The translations under genes and the position numbers were made by a program. Below the pieces are notes generated by a model that worked only from the letters and a program-made list of their open reading frames with translations, made no database searches and had not been told where the DNA came from. From Sanchytrium tribonematis (Eukaryota; Sanchytriomycota; Sanchytriomycetes; Sanchytriales; Sanchytriaceae), in NCBI GenBank assembly GCA_018985235.1, contig JADGIG010000002.1, positions 1 to 64,000 on the forward strand: a stretch of 64,000 bases of DNA. Direction: 5' to 3'. This document shows, piece by piece, positions 9,089 through 18,812 of the stretch. How positions within the stretch are numbered: position 1 is the stretch's first letter; every line of letters begins with the position of its first letter.

Positions 9089-10939
9089 TCACTGCCAGTT
9101 AGTTTTGGAGGTTTGCACTATATTATCATTAATTACTTCACCGTGCTTTTTACAAAAACAAATAAACGAAGAAAGTCTCTTTTCCGTCTCTAGAGCGTGT
9201 GCGTACCACCATTGATTTGACAACGGTATAGAAATTGCCTTTTGAAGGCTAGCTGAAATTGAAATATTATCTTTGACAGGCAAATTTTTTAATTTCAAAA
9301 GGAATTGGCTGGATTCAACGATACTTCGGTAACATTTCAAGCCTTGCTCGAAGGCGCAAATTGGATGCATCCAATTTTGACATCTAGTCACATCACATTT
9401 CACAGTTACTCCAGTAAATGACCCAGGGGCTGATTTGCAAAGCCCGCATAAATTATATACCCTATGCAAAAGATCTTTTTCAAGTAGCTCACAATAAACA
9501 AAATTTTCAAGACCCCAAAGGTTAACCGGGATTTCCCTAAATCGTTTGGACCTTATTGATAAAATTTTGCGCTCATCAATAGCAACAGCCACTTCTTTTG
9601 TAAACATTGCACAAACAATGTGGCAATAGCCTAATTTTTTATCCGAGTCTAAAAGCGGGATCATTGGGGACAAAATCGAGTCAATTTTTTGACAGACTTG
9701 GCATACAATTTTACCATTTTCCAACTCCTCAAATTCTTCTTTGTCTTCAAGAAGCAACTCTACGTCTCTATTGAGGCGCAATCTAATCCTTCTAGGGGCA
9801 TAAGGCACCTTATTTTTGAAAACTTTGACAAAATCTAGTGTCACCGAATCACTAATACAGGTGCAGGCCTTAGCGAATTCTCCAATAGAATTCGCCCATC
9901 TTTCCAAAGCAAAATTTGTAGCTTCTGCGCAATTAAACCCTGTATTGAATCCAGAATGATACGAATAAGGAAAAGTAACAATAAACTCTCCTGCATTTTG
10001 AAAAGTTTTTAAATATTTTATATTATTTGTGTCTAAAATACTAGGTGACAAGATGTATTTTTTGTGCCGCATGAATTCCTTACATTGAGGATTGTCTTGC
10101 TGAAAAAGATGACTGCAAAAAGTTTCAAAGCGTTGCATTTCATTTGGTGGAATAACATACCAAAATTTCGGTGCACCGAGATGCAAAAAATTGATAGAAT
10201 AAAGATCCATGTCTTCAAGGTGCCATGCGAAGGTTGATTTCCACATTCCAAAATATAGGTAAGGGGTATTCACACCTGGTATAATTGTATCGACCGACTC
10301 CAATAATCCCGGCAATTTTCGAAGATTCCAATGCTCGGGTAAATTGTCTGACATCAAACTCCCACTAAGATCTGCACCGTAAAAACCTGATGAATAAGCC
10401 AATGTTTGCCAGAATTGCTTCTCGAGAATCGCAATCTCGCTTTCGTCAAAATCGATACTAGTGTGTGGTTTATCATTTATGGTGCTTGCATCTAAGGTAT
10501 TGAGTTCTTTATGATAGTTTTGCAATTTCTCTGCGAGACTATTTTCTTTTCCTACAGACCCTTTAAAATAAGGGGGACAAGAAGGATGAGTGAACGATTT
10601 GTCCACCCATTCTCCAACGCTGTAGGTACTTTCCTGTTCGATATTTAGTAATTGGTAGAGCCCAGTGTGTCCCACTATTTCTTGCTCAATCGAATTTTTT
10701 ATGCTTATATTTTCTAGAAGAGCAACTGCTTCTGGCAGTTGAGAGAGATATTCAATTGGTGGTATAATTTTGACCAGGCCGTAAAATTGACCGTAATGAT
10801 TGTCAATAAATTCCATAAGTTTGATAAAGTGTTTAAATTGATTGTAATTAGGCTTAAATACTGGAATATCATAGCAGTATTCGCTTGGGGCTATGGCAAT
10901 ATCACAGTCGCATTGAGGGCATTCTGAAAAGTTGGTCAT
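9089..10939 (-). CDS. KDM4/JMJD2-like histone demethylase (JmjN-JmjC-ePHD)
   Basis: 616 residues, no intron needed. JmjN lies at 24-61 (IPVFKPNYNQFKHF). JmjC lies at about 175-355, with Fe(II) ligands H240 and E242 in AWHLEDMD, the 2-oxoglutarate lysine K258 in GAPKFWYVIPP and the distal H328 in YSYHSGFNTGFNCAEA, so it should be active. A C-terminal extended PHD region (about 425-600) has repeated Cys pairs and NWMHPICAFEQGL. Family enzymes remove methyl groups from H3K9 or H3K36 in the nucleus. No Tudor domains follow. Its start codon is only 27 nt from that of the divergent ARMC4 gene. Confidence 0.92.
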   Translation of the reverse strand: MTNFSECPQCDCDIAIAPSEYCYDIPVFKPNYNQFKHFIKLMEFIDNHYGQFYGLVKIIPPIEYLSQLPEAVALLENISIKNSIEQEIVGHTGLYQLLNIEQESTYSVGEWVDKSFTHPSCPPYFKGSVGKENSLAEKLQNYHKELNTLDASTINDKPHTSIDFDESEIAILEKQFWQTLAYSSGFYGADLSGSLMSDNLPEHWNLRKLPGLLESVDTIIPGVNTPYLYFGMWKSTFAWHLEDMDLYSINFLHLGAPKFWYVIPPNEMQRFETFCSHLFQQDNPQCKEFMRHKKYILSPSILDTNNIKYLKTFQNAGEFIVTFPYSYHSGFNTGFNCAEATNFALERWANSIGEFAKACTCISDSVTLDFVKVFKNKVPYAPRRIRLRLNRDVELLLEDKEEFEELENGKIVCQVCQKIDSILSPMIPLLDSDKKLGYCHIVCAMFTKEVAVAIDERKILSIRSKRFREIPVNLWGLENFVYCELLEKDLLHRVYNLCGLCKSAPGSFTGVTVKCDVTRCQNWMHPICAFEQGLKCYRSIVESSQFLLKLKNLPVKDNISISASLQKAISIPLSNQWWYAHALETEKRLSSFICFCKKHGEVINDNIVQTSKTNWQ

Positions 10940-10966
10940 AAATCTCCTTAGTTATGAAAATCATAA

Positions 10967-12785
10967 ATGCCAACTGCCGTTTTAGAAGCAGAGGCGGAAA
11001 TTATCAAATTTTTGGAAGGAACAGATAAGCTTTCAACAGAGTATTGGCAATTGCAAAAGATTGTCAAGTTTATTCAATCAGGCAATTATTCCACAACACT
11101 TATTGGAATAGTTGCCATGAAAGATTTTGAGTTGGGTAGCGACAGCTTTTCTTTGGGACTAAAACACTCTTTTGGAATGATGGCACTTATAAACTTGTTG
11201 AAAACAAAAGAATATAGTTGTATTTGTGGCTCCTTTGAAATTTTGATTGAAGTAACAAAGAAGTTAATAGGATGTGTTTTATTCTCACAATATTGTGGCT
11301 TGGAGGTGCTGCTAAATTTGCTGGATGCTAAAAATGAAAGCCTTGTATCGAATGCATGTCTCTTATTGTCGCAAGTGTTGGCTTATGACAGAAATCAATC
11401 GGAATTTATAAAAGGAAATGGATTTCAAAAATTGCTCAACGTTTTGAATATTAGGTACGGTACTAAAATTGGTGAGCATTCTGCAAAAGCAATTTATATT
11501 TGTCTTGGAAAATTGGAGAATCGACAGTATATGGTGGGTCTTCCAATAACATTCTACGATAAAATGTTAAATTCAGGTTATAAACCGATATTGCCTCACA
11601 TTGTTGGAATATTGTCAAAAATGACCTCAGATAGAATTTTTCGTCGAGAATTTGAGGCTTATGGCTTATTAAAAAAATGCTTAGAATTTCTGCAGGACTC
11701 TGATGATTCTCAATTATTATTAGCTGCTTCCGAGGTTGTTAGTAATTGTGAGAGTAATGAAAAAAACCTCAATCTTATTAAGGAAAAAAATTTTATTGAT
11801 AAAATTCTATCGCAATTATTTAACTTGAATTTAAAAGAGTCAAGTACTATCTCTCTTCTAGGGGCACTGAAATTTGCCTCTGGAAATCTAGATCTATCTA
11901 AAAAATTAACAGAAGACTCGCGATTGATAGATTATTGTATACAATGTTTGGATTCGGAATCAGAAAATATTGCTGTTGCTTCTGTTTCATTATTGGTAGA
12001 ATTGGCTCGAGCTGATGACGGGAAGAAATTTATCAAGTCTAAAAATTTACTAGATAATTTTATTTTGATGTTGAAAACTACAAATGTTGATTTAATGGAG
12101 CAAATCGCTTACCTATTTGGAGTTTGCGCTCAGGATTCATCTTTATTAAAAGATTTATATGCAAAAGGTGGTGTAGGTTTCATGTGGTCCCTACTAAAGT
12201 CAGACCATGCGAATCTTCAAGCAGCATCTGCGCAGTCCATGGGACCTTTTATAGCCAATATTTCTAGTGGAAATGATTTGATTCGATCTTTTGTGGGTAG
12301 TGTTGAGCTTGTAGTGAATCTATTGAAGTCCAATAATACAAGGGTGTTATCCAGTGCCTGCCTTGCAATTTCCAACATATCTAAAGATCCCGAAAATTTA
12401 GAAATTGTGACAGACCAAGGCATTGTGGAACTTTTTTCTAATTTGGTGAAATTCGATGAGATAGAATTACAAAAAAGTCTATGTTTAGCCATCTCTTCGT
12501 GCTCATTATCTGCTAGAAACAGATCCCGACTAATAGAATTTAAATTACTTGATTTTATTATAAAATGCCTTCTTTCCTCAGATATCGATTTGAAAGTATG
12601 TGCCAGCAAAAGTGTTTTTGAATTTAGCAAAGACGGTCAATTTAATTGATATAGTTACCAATTGTGAAAAATTAAAGTCTGTTGAAATTATTAAAAGCTT
12701 AGTCGATTTGGTGTGTAATCCGAAAGAAGAAATTCACAGCGTTGCAGCTCAATCTTTAAGAAATATTAGAAAAGCTGTTAAATAA
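10967..12785 (+). CDS. ARMC4: ARMC4/ODAD2, outer dynein arm docking armadillo protein, 1 intron
   Basis: Exons 10967..12635 and 12655..12785 give 599 residues made of armadillo repeats. The C-terminal half follows animal ARMC4 closely: MWSLLKSDHANLQAASAQS, LIRSFVGSVELVVNLLKS, AISNISKDPENLEIVTDQGI, and after splicing FEFSKDVTNCEKL and SVAAQSLRNIRK. ARMC4 docks outer dynein arms on the ciliary doublet and occurs in organisms with motile cilia. The unspliced frame stops at the intron. The stop TAA lies in AAATAAAC. It is about half the length of animal ARMC4, lacking the N-terminal region. Confidence 0.88.
12636..12654 (+). other. 19-nt intron, ARMC4 gene
   Basis: Sequence gtcaatttaattgatatag, phase 1. 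The 5' site is gtcaat rather than the usual gta. Splicing joins FEFSKD to VTNCEKL, matching the ARMC4 pattern S-D-x-x-N-C. Branch-type A at -6 (tgAt atag). A 16-nt alternative (gtgttt...ttag) is also in frame but breaks the repeat. Confidence 0.8.
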
Positions 12786-12795
12786 ACAGTTTATT
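12781..12795. terminator. back-to-back polyadenylation signals
   Basis: AATAAA on the plus strand (12781-12786, containing the ARMC4 stop) and TTTATT (12790-12795, AATAAA for the minus-strand cyclin) lie 3 nt apart between the two convergent stops. I infer a shared bidirectional 3'-end region. Confidence 0.5.
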
Positions 12796-12798
12796 GTT

Positions 12799-13194
12799 TC
12801 AAATGACGATCCATTTATCTTTATCTAAATTTAAGCCTGCTTCAGACGAGGATAGCATTTTACCAAGTACCATCAATTCACTAGATTGTACCCGGAACGT
12901 GTAGTCCATAAATCTCATAACCCATCCTTCCAGATAATTAAGATATTTTAAGTTGATGTGAAAAGTATTTGCATAAATGAAATTTTTGGCACAAAAGTCA
13001 TTTGTGAACTTGTCGGAAATTACTAAGCAAGATATAAATAAGTGAAAATTATTATATTCCAAACTAAATTTGCCTCTTGTTCTGTAAAAATACGTCATTG
13101 CATAGTGAATTGTGGTGATTGGTAATCCTTGGATAATCTTATGCACAAACTTTGCTTGTCCTGGTAGAAATAGCTTCATAAATCTTGCCAACAT
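12799..13194 (-). CDS. PHO80/PCL-type cyclin-like protein
   Basis: 131 residues. The pattern matches the single cyclin box of Pcl/Pho80-type cyclins: LPITTIHYAMTYFYRTRG (helix 1-2), then FISCLVISDKFTNDFCAKN, then INLKYLNYLEGWVMRFMDYTFRV. Such cyclins pair with Pho85/CDK5-type kinases. It is short; family members usually have 200-400 residues, so flanking regions are minimal. An upstream exon was looked for and not found, since no GT...AG pair keeps frame before the first ATG. Confidence 0.6.
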   Translation of the reverse strand: MLARFMKLFLPGQAKFVHKIIQGLPITTIHYAMTYFYRTRGKFSLEYNNFHLFISCLVISDKFTNDFCAKNFIYANTFHINLKYLNYLEGWVMRFMDYTFRVQSSELMVLGKMLSSSEAGLNLDKDKWIVI

Positions 13195-13210
13195 AATATG
13201 ATAAATTTAA

Positions 13211-14092
13211 TCATCTTGATTTATAAGTTGCCTCTAAGAGCGTCAATTCATCCATTGGTTTTAAATCGACGTATATTATAACGTCAGCCCCATCTGAATA
13301 TGAAACAATTGGTTTACAAATCAGGAATTTATTTCCTCAATTGAATTCGTCGATACTTGGTTCAAATTTTCGATAATTCAAAATGCATTTTAAAAAGTAG
13401 AGAATCATGTAAAAAATATTGATGACGATTAATATTATCAGGGGCTGTGAGCCATCATCATAACTTGAATCAGAAATACATAATTCCGTTCCAATATTAA
13501 ATAGCAAAAAGTAAGTATTCAAGATTAGTAAATGCCATAATTTTTCCTTTTTGAGTTTAGATTTTTGTTTGACATCATGATATTTGACGCTCAAAAAAAC
13601 CAGATACACAATGGCAAATCCAGACATGATTGCAACTGACTGGAGGAACGGTCCAAGAATTTCGAGGCTGACGTCTCCAAGAAGGAAACCATTCCCTATT
13701 TTCCATGAATCACTTTCTCTTATTATTAGGCTTAATATGGTAAGTGTGGGAACAGTAGAACAGAGCAAAATAATCAATAAAGTACAGTTGTCTAATTTTG
13801 TAATTTTTGGATCAATGAAAATTTGCTTTGTCAACCTCGCAATCACAGTCACTAAGTGCATGCTAAAGGTGAAAATTACAATAAAACCTTGCAAAATTGT
13901 AAACCAACTATCTGGAATGGTAGACTGATATACGATAGAACCTACCAAAATCCATAGTATACTGAATACTAGTAAATTAGCCTCTAAATTTTCCAATTTC
14001 TCGGCTTTAGAAGATTGGAGAAGCGAAATACAATAGACGCCTACAAAAAATAGCAAGAAAAGGCAGAACATAAAGACAAATGAGTACCACAT
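13211..14092 (-). CDS. seven-helix membrane protein, unknown, 1 intron
   Basis: Exon 1 (14092..13357) encodes seven hydrophobic segments: about residues 1-25, 38-56, 62-86, 101-125, 144-170, 186-207 and 215-236. Unspliced, it stops soon after the last helix. A 21-nt GT...AG segment containing that stop can be removed in frame, adding a polar tail (NKFLICKPIVSYSDGADVII, then VDLKPMDELTLLEAT) to 286 residues. The tail has coding character, which supports splicing. The fold could be a seven-transmembrane receptor, but no family motif was recognised. If unspliced, the product ends at 13337. Confidence 0.55.
13336..13356 (-). other. 21-nt intron, seven-helix protein gene
   Basis: Starts gtatcg and ends caattgag, phase 1. 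It is the only intron here whose length is a multiple of three, and it contains an in-frame TGA. A at -6 followed by T, as in the others. Supported only by the open frame downstream. Confidence 0.55.
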
Positions 14093-14214
14093 TCACTGCT
14101 TGTTATTTAACGGGTTCATTTGCATTTTATTCCCAAATTATTAAAATGTGATTGGATAGGTGATTCATTAAACTCCTTGTTAAATTTTGTTACACGGTCA
14201 TCCATATCACAGTT

Positions 14215-14655
14215 ATGGACTTGAGCAAAATATTGAGCTGCAAGAAGGTACTAAAGAAAAGCCTCAAGTTGAATTTGTGTAAAGATGATGTTGATTTTTT
14301 GGAAAATAGTTATGATGCAGAAAATGGACAAATTGGAAGTGAAACTATAACCCAAATTGCTGAAAACAGATGCGTTATTAGGGAAAAAGTGAGGATATGG
14401 TTTTGCAATAGGAAAAGAAGAGATCGTTTGGAGTGCTTATCCCAGTGGAAAAGAATAAAAGAAAGGTCAAGTTGTCTATTTGCAACTGCGATTCGATTTA
14501 ATAATTATAAATCTCCGATATCCAAAGAATGCTGCTCGAATCAGGTGCAGAGATTTTTAATTCAGGAACTAGAACTTGCCATAGAGCTATTAAAAGATGT
14601 GAAAGAATTTTCCCAAAAGCTTCCAGATATAGAACTATTTACTGAATGCGATTAA
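14215..14655 (+). CDS. homeodomain protein, 146 aa
   Basis: A homeodomain covers about residues 15-72. Helix 1 includes DDVDFLENSYDA and helix 3 is REKVRIWFCNRKRRDR, with W62, F63, N65 and R66 at the invariant WF-N-R positions. The residue before the invariant Asn is Cys, as in POU-class homeodomains, though no POU-specific domain is present. The rest is a helical C-terminal tail. It is probably a nuclear DNA-binding regulator. The target is unknown. It starts 122 nt from the divergent membrane protein gene; that gap holds a GATTGG (CCAAT-type) motif. Confidence 0.85.
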   Translation: MDLSKILSCKKVLKKSLKLNLCKDDVDFLENSYDAENGQIGSETITQIAENRCVIREKVRIWFCNRKRRDRLECLSQWKRIKERSSCLFATAIRFNNYKSPISKECCSNQVQRFLIQELELAIELLKDVKEFSQKLPDIELFTECD

Positions 14656-14660
14656 ATCAT

Positions 14661-15801
14661 TTAATTTTTGTCAAGGCTCTTCGATTCCTTGCTGTCTCTC
14701 CTACTAACGCTAGCTTGAATCCTTTTAGCGGCACGAACAGCGTTGACAGCTTTCTTAAAAGTTTTTTTGCACTTGTAATTCTCTATAAGTTCTGCACCTA
14801 CATCTTCTGAATGCATCCAAGAATGCTCTAGGGCACCTTCCATTGTAAGCCTAGATACAGGATCTTTCTCCAAAAGACGATTAATTAAATTTTTGGCATT
14901 GTCTGAAATGTGTCCCCAATATTCAGAATCGAATTCTGGCTCTAACTTAACAATTTCATAAAAGATCGCTTGTTGAGTTTCTCCATAAAATGGTACATAT
15001 CCGCATAATAATACATACATTATAACACCAACGGACCAAGAATCACACGGCTTTCCATATCCTTTCCGTAAAATTACTTCAGGCGCAACATATGCTGGGC
15101 TAAGTTATCATAAATTACGTTCCACAGGCAGTCTTCAACATTAAGTCGTCATTCGCAAGAACTTTACTCAGACCAAAATCAGTAATCATAACTTTGCCAG
15201 CAGGTAATTTTTCCGTCAATAAAAGATTCTCTGGCTTTATGTCCCTGTGGACAATATTTTGCTTATGTAAATACCAGACACCCTGCAATATTTGACGCAT
15301 AACTGTTCTTGCATCAGCTTCAGTAAAAGAGCCCCTGCCAACGATCTCTTGAAACAATTCACCACCTCTGGCAATTGGCATTACAAGATAAAAGTGAAGT
15401 GGGGTTTCAAAAATAGACTTTTCCGAACGCAAAGAAAGAATATTTGGATGCGAAACTTTTCTCATTATACTTATTTCGTCCCTTATACTAACTTTTCTTC
15501 CAGCCAGCTTTTGCTTATCTATGATTTTCATTGCAAATTGCTCATTTGATGATTTATCTTCTACAGTAACCACTTTTGCAAATGTTCCCTGGCCGAGGGT
15601 TTCTTTAATAGTGTAAAAGTATTCCACTGGAAATTGTTGAGAGAGCCTGCGTTCTCTAGGTTCTATTGGGAATAACATATCTCGCGGATTCATGAGCATT
15701 TCTTGATCAAGCTTTTCGACAGGAGATCCCTTTTTGGGTTCTTCTTCGTCATCAACTTTCATGTGTTTGAACTTTTCTTTTATTTTGTCGAAAAGCGGCA
15801 T
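14661..15801 (-). CDS. calcium/calmodulin-dependent protein kinase (CaMK group), 1 intron
   Basis: Exons 15801..15119 and 15099..14661 give 373 residues. The glycine loop is LGQGTFAKV (69-77), the ATP lysine is K92 in FAMKIIDK, the catalytic loop is HRDIKPENLL with D187, and DFG is at 208-210. After the intron the activation segment continues GTPAYVAPEVILRKGYGKP. The C-terminal basic helix (KKTFKKAVNAVRAAKRIQAS) fits an autoinhibitory/calmodulin-binding segment as in CaMKI. It is a cytosolic signalling Ser/Thr kinase. Both parts are needed: the first ends right at CGT and the second begins inside subdomain IX. Confidence 0.93.
15100..15118 (-). other. 19-nt intron, CaMK gene
   Basis: Sense sequence gtaatttatgataacttag, phase 2. 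It splits the Thr codon of the conserved CGTPAYVAPE kinase motif. Branch-type A at -6 (taAc ttag). Confidence 0.95.
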
Positions 15802-16002
15802 CCGAGTGTTTTACAGTGACATTTTTTGATTTTACATTTTAGACAATCATTTTGATTGGCTAAAAATGAATTTACGATATTATCTTTTGAAAAAAATGTC
15901 TGCTGGATTTATGAATGTATTTGTCTGAATTTGTATAATTTAAGAATATAACTTACAACACGAGAAAATAATGGTTAAATTCTCCCACGTTTCGTCTCTG
16001 TT

Positions 16003-16182
16003 ATGGTCAGTTCAATGCCTGAAAACGAATTAGCAAATTATTCGTCAACACCTCTGCCTTTTACAGATCAATGCATGACTCTTCGGACAGTACCTACGGA
16101 GATCTTCATTCATTCAGATGATAAAATTGTACTTTTAGAACCGTCACATCACATTGATTTAGACCTAGAAAGATGCAGATGA
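16003..16182 (+). CDS. small ORF, 59 aa, unknown
   Basis: An uninterrupted frame starting MVSSMPENELANYSS and ending HIDLDLERCR. The middle (LRTVPTEIFIHSDDKIVLLE) looks like globular coding sequence. It fills most of the 400-nt gap between the divergent kinase start (15801) and the convergent Zim17 gene, which supports a real small gene. The 200 bases before it hold an ATTGG motif and nothing else recognised. An in-frame 17-nt GT...AG could add an upstream ATG, but it lacks the branch pattern of the other introns. Confidence 0.4.
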   Translation: MVSSMPENELANYSSTPLPFTDQCMTLRTVPTEIFIHSDDKIVLLEPSHHIDLDLERCR

Positions 16183-16214
16183 TCAGTAATAAAATTTATT
16201 TTAAAATAACTCAT

Positions 16215-16418
16215 TCACGATAGCCATTTAATATTGTCTTTTAAAATATGTCTGGCAGCACAATTTTTACAGTTGCAAATTATTAAGCCTTTTTCGAACG
16301 AGACCCTATTGACTACGTAGCTGCTTTTAGCTTCGCATAAATTACATGTAAAAGAGAGTTTTAATTTTTGCGCATGCAGCTGTCCAATTTGGTAAAATTT
16401 GTAAAAAGTTCGAAACAT
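16215..16418 (-). CDS. ZIM17: Zim17/DNLZ-type mitochondrial Hsp70 escort protein
   Basis: 67 residues from the ATG giving MFRTFYKFYQ, a basic/aromatic mitochondrial presequence; the frame is open six codons further upstream but only to a TTG. The DNL zinc finger has C25-x2-C28 in TCNLCEAKSS and C50-x2-C53 in CNCKNCAARH, followed by LKDNIKWLS, the family's H-L-I-x-DNLxW motif in variant form. Zim17 keeps matrix Hsp70 soluble for protein import and Fe-S assembly. It is shorter than usual, with almost no C-terminal tail. Confidence 0.85.
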   Translation of the reverse strand: MFRTFYKFYQIGQLHAQKLKLSFTCNLCEAKSSYVVNRVSFEKGLIICNCKNCAARHILKDNIKWLS

Positions 16419-16559
16419 AGGGATGTCAATACTCAATAGAAGTCGAAGAATGAGATTTCAGAATACGCATTCAATTTCTTATAAACATCATACCAAAGGG
16501 CGAATTTTTGTTCACTAAATTACAGCTAAATTAATATTGATGTGACAGCCACAAAATTA

Positions 16560-18783
16560 ATGTCGAGAAAATCACAAACGGACAGAGTCTACCCTGAAAG
16601 CTCAGCACGCGAACACTTAAGTCAAGATGGGCATTTGAAATGGGAAGGAAACCTCTATACTATACAAAATGGTAAATGGATTTCAAATTTGGTACAAGTA
16701 TTTTCAAAAATAATGACTTTAAAGTCTATTCTGGGTACTCGGCGAATAATTGTCAGTAATATTATAAAAATAACAAAAATTGTCAATGAATCTGAAGAAA
16801 GTCGCAAATACCAGTGCGAAATTAAACTGCTCGATGAGTGTGTTGTTTTTGCGAGCCCGAAAGAACATGTGATTCTTTATTTTATGAGAACGTTGACTAA
16901 ATTGCTGATATCAGAACAGAGCAAAGAGAGCATAACTAAGAAATTGTTAGATTCTGAAAATGTTGCAATTTCAAAGTCGGTATCTATAGTTCCCGAAAAA
17001 ATTCAAACTAATGTGATTAGAATAAAGCAGGAATATTCATTTAAGGTTGGGAGTTTGGAGGATCTACGAAATGATGGAGATATTACGTATAGGACTTTAA
17101 AAAGTGGTCCTAGAAAAGCCCGCCAAAGAAATAATACTAATAAGCCTTTAGAAACTGGAAAAGTAAGAAATATAATTGGCCAGTCGAACAAAAAGATCAG
17201 CGGCTCAGAAAAAAAATTACAGGAAATGATTGCGTTCAGAATGGTTAGTGGTAAACCCGAGGACGAGGAATTAGAAGATTATATAGAGCCTTCGACTTTG
17301 AAAGAAGAACTAGAATTTATAACAAATGTGGATTGGGCATTTGTATGGTCTATTTTCAATATTAAACCTTTCTTTGTTCCCGTCACAAAGCGCAAAATAT
17401 TTCTATATATACTCTATATACTGGTCGGTACGTTTTTATCGGGTTTTACAGTTTTACCTTCTGCGTATGACATACTTGCAAAATTTTGTTCTATCAATGC
17501 CGCTTTGCTTTTAGTTCAATTCTTAATGATTGATCCAAGTGTAGTGCTTGCATGCGTGCTATTGTGTCGATATCCGCCTTTGCCTAAAAAGCAAAGAAGC
17601 AATAAAGAGAATCCTACCATAGGTCTTATTATAACATGCCACAAGTCTGCCGATGCCATTACTGAAACGTTAAAAGCTGCACTTGTTCATCTTGAACCCC
17701 AAAATATTTTCATTGCTGACAATGGTAACCAGAAAGAGCCCATGGACAACACTAGAAGCATTATTAAAGGACTTGACCCGCGAATTAATTATAGATGGAA
17801 TAACATTGGCAACAAAACTCTGGCACAATATCTGGCAGTGAGAGATATTGATCGGAATCGTAAAGATATTGAGCATATTTTGATTATTGATGACGACGTT
17901 ACAATAAGTGCACATTTGAGATTTCCAGTTGAAAGAATAGAAGGGAACACGAAGGCTTTAGTTATCGGAATCAGGGGAGTTGACAACAAAGGTAAACAAA
18001 AGGTTTTGTGGACTAAGTGGCAAGATATGGAATACAAAGTCTCCGATTTTGTTAAGATATTTCAAGACCAGTATTGTTCCGTGATGTACCCTCATGGTGC
18101 GATTTCTTTATGGGACAAAAAGATTTTGCTTCAAATTTTAGTAGACCACGATGCCATTTTTTACGCTGATGATGTAAAAATGGGTATGTGGTTGACTCGT
18201 AGAGGGTATCGCTTAGGATATTATGCAGATGCGGTCGTCGATACAGAAACTCCAGAAACAATTCTTGGACCTTCACCTAATTATTATAATCAAAGAGTTC
18301 GTTCTTGGGATTTTGCAGAACATATGTAGTTTTAATTGATGTAGGCTAACCTGGAGATATATAAAATGCCTTTTACTAGGATATATTAGTGGTCAGCCTT
18401 TACAAACATTACTGCTTAAGTTCTTCCAACTATATTCTCTGTATACAAATCTAATCGATTGGGCAAAAATTCCAGGAATAATCTTTTATATGACACATCA
18501 GCCTGCCATTTTTGGTGTAACTTTTTCATCGATGCTTTTTCTCAACACGTGCTCTATTCTCGCATGGAATTACATTTCCTGCAGAAATCGACCTGATATT
18601 AGAATTCAGCTCACTACTATTTTAACATTTCCGCTATATAAGCTTATTTCCTCAATAATTAGAATAATATCTGTCTTTCGGTGTGCATTAGTATATTGGC
18701 CTCGGTATTTTATTTTCATTTTAGATTCAAGTCGAAAGATTTTAGACCAAAACTACTCACTGAAGAAAGAATCACTGATATAG
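16560..18783 (+). CDS. membrane family 2 glycosyltransferase, 1 intron
   Basis: Exons 16560..18325 and 18345..18783 give 734 residues from the first ATG (MSRKSQTDR). An N-terminal soluble region of about 250 residues precedes two hydrophobic helices (about 280-325). The GT2 core then has IGLIITCHKSAD, the DDD motif in ILIIDDDVTIS, the acceptor Asp region in YADDVKMGM and a QxxRxW-like NQRVRSWDFA. Exon 2 adds LTWRYIKCLLL and then two or more further helices. This layout fits a processive polysaccharide synthase of the chitin/cellulose/hyaluronan superfamily, with a variant Q-x-x-R-W box. Product unknown. Confidence 0.75.
18326..18344 (+). other. 19-nt intron, GT2 gene
   Basis: Sequence gtagttttaattgatgtag, phase 2. 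It joins WDFAEH to MLTWRYIKC and opens 146 more codons with membrane helices. Branch-type A at -6 (tgAt gtag). Confidence 0.9.
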
Positions 18784-18812
18784 AATTGTGGATGGAGAAA
18801 AATTGATGAATT

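Noticed and set aside
15993-16010. A 17-nt GT...AG that would extend the 59-aa small frame to an upstream ATG.
   Set aside because: No branch-type A at -6, and the ATG at 16003 is sufficient.
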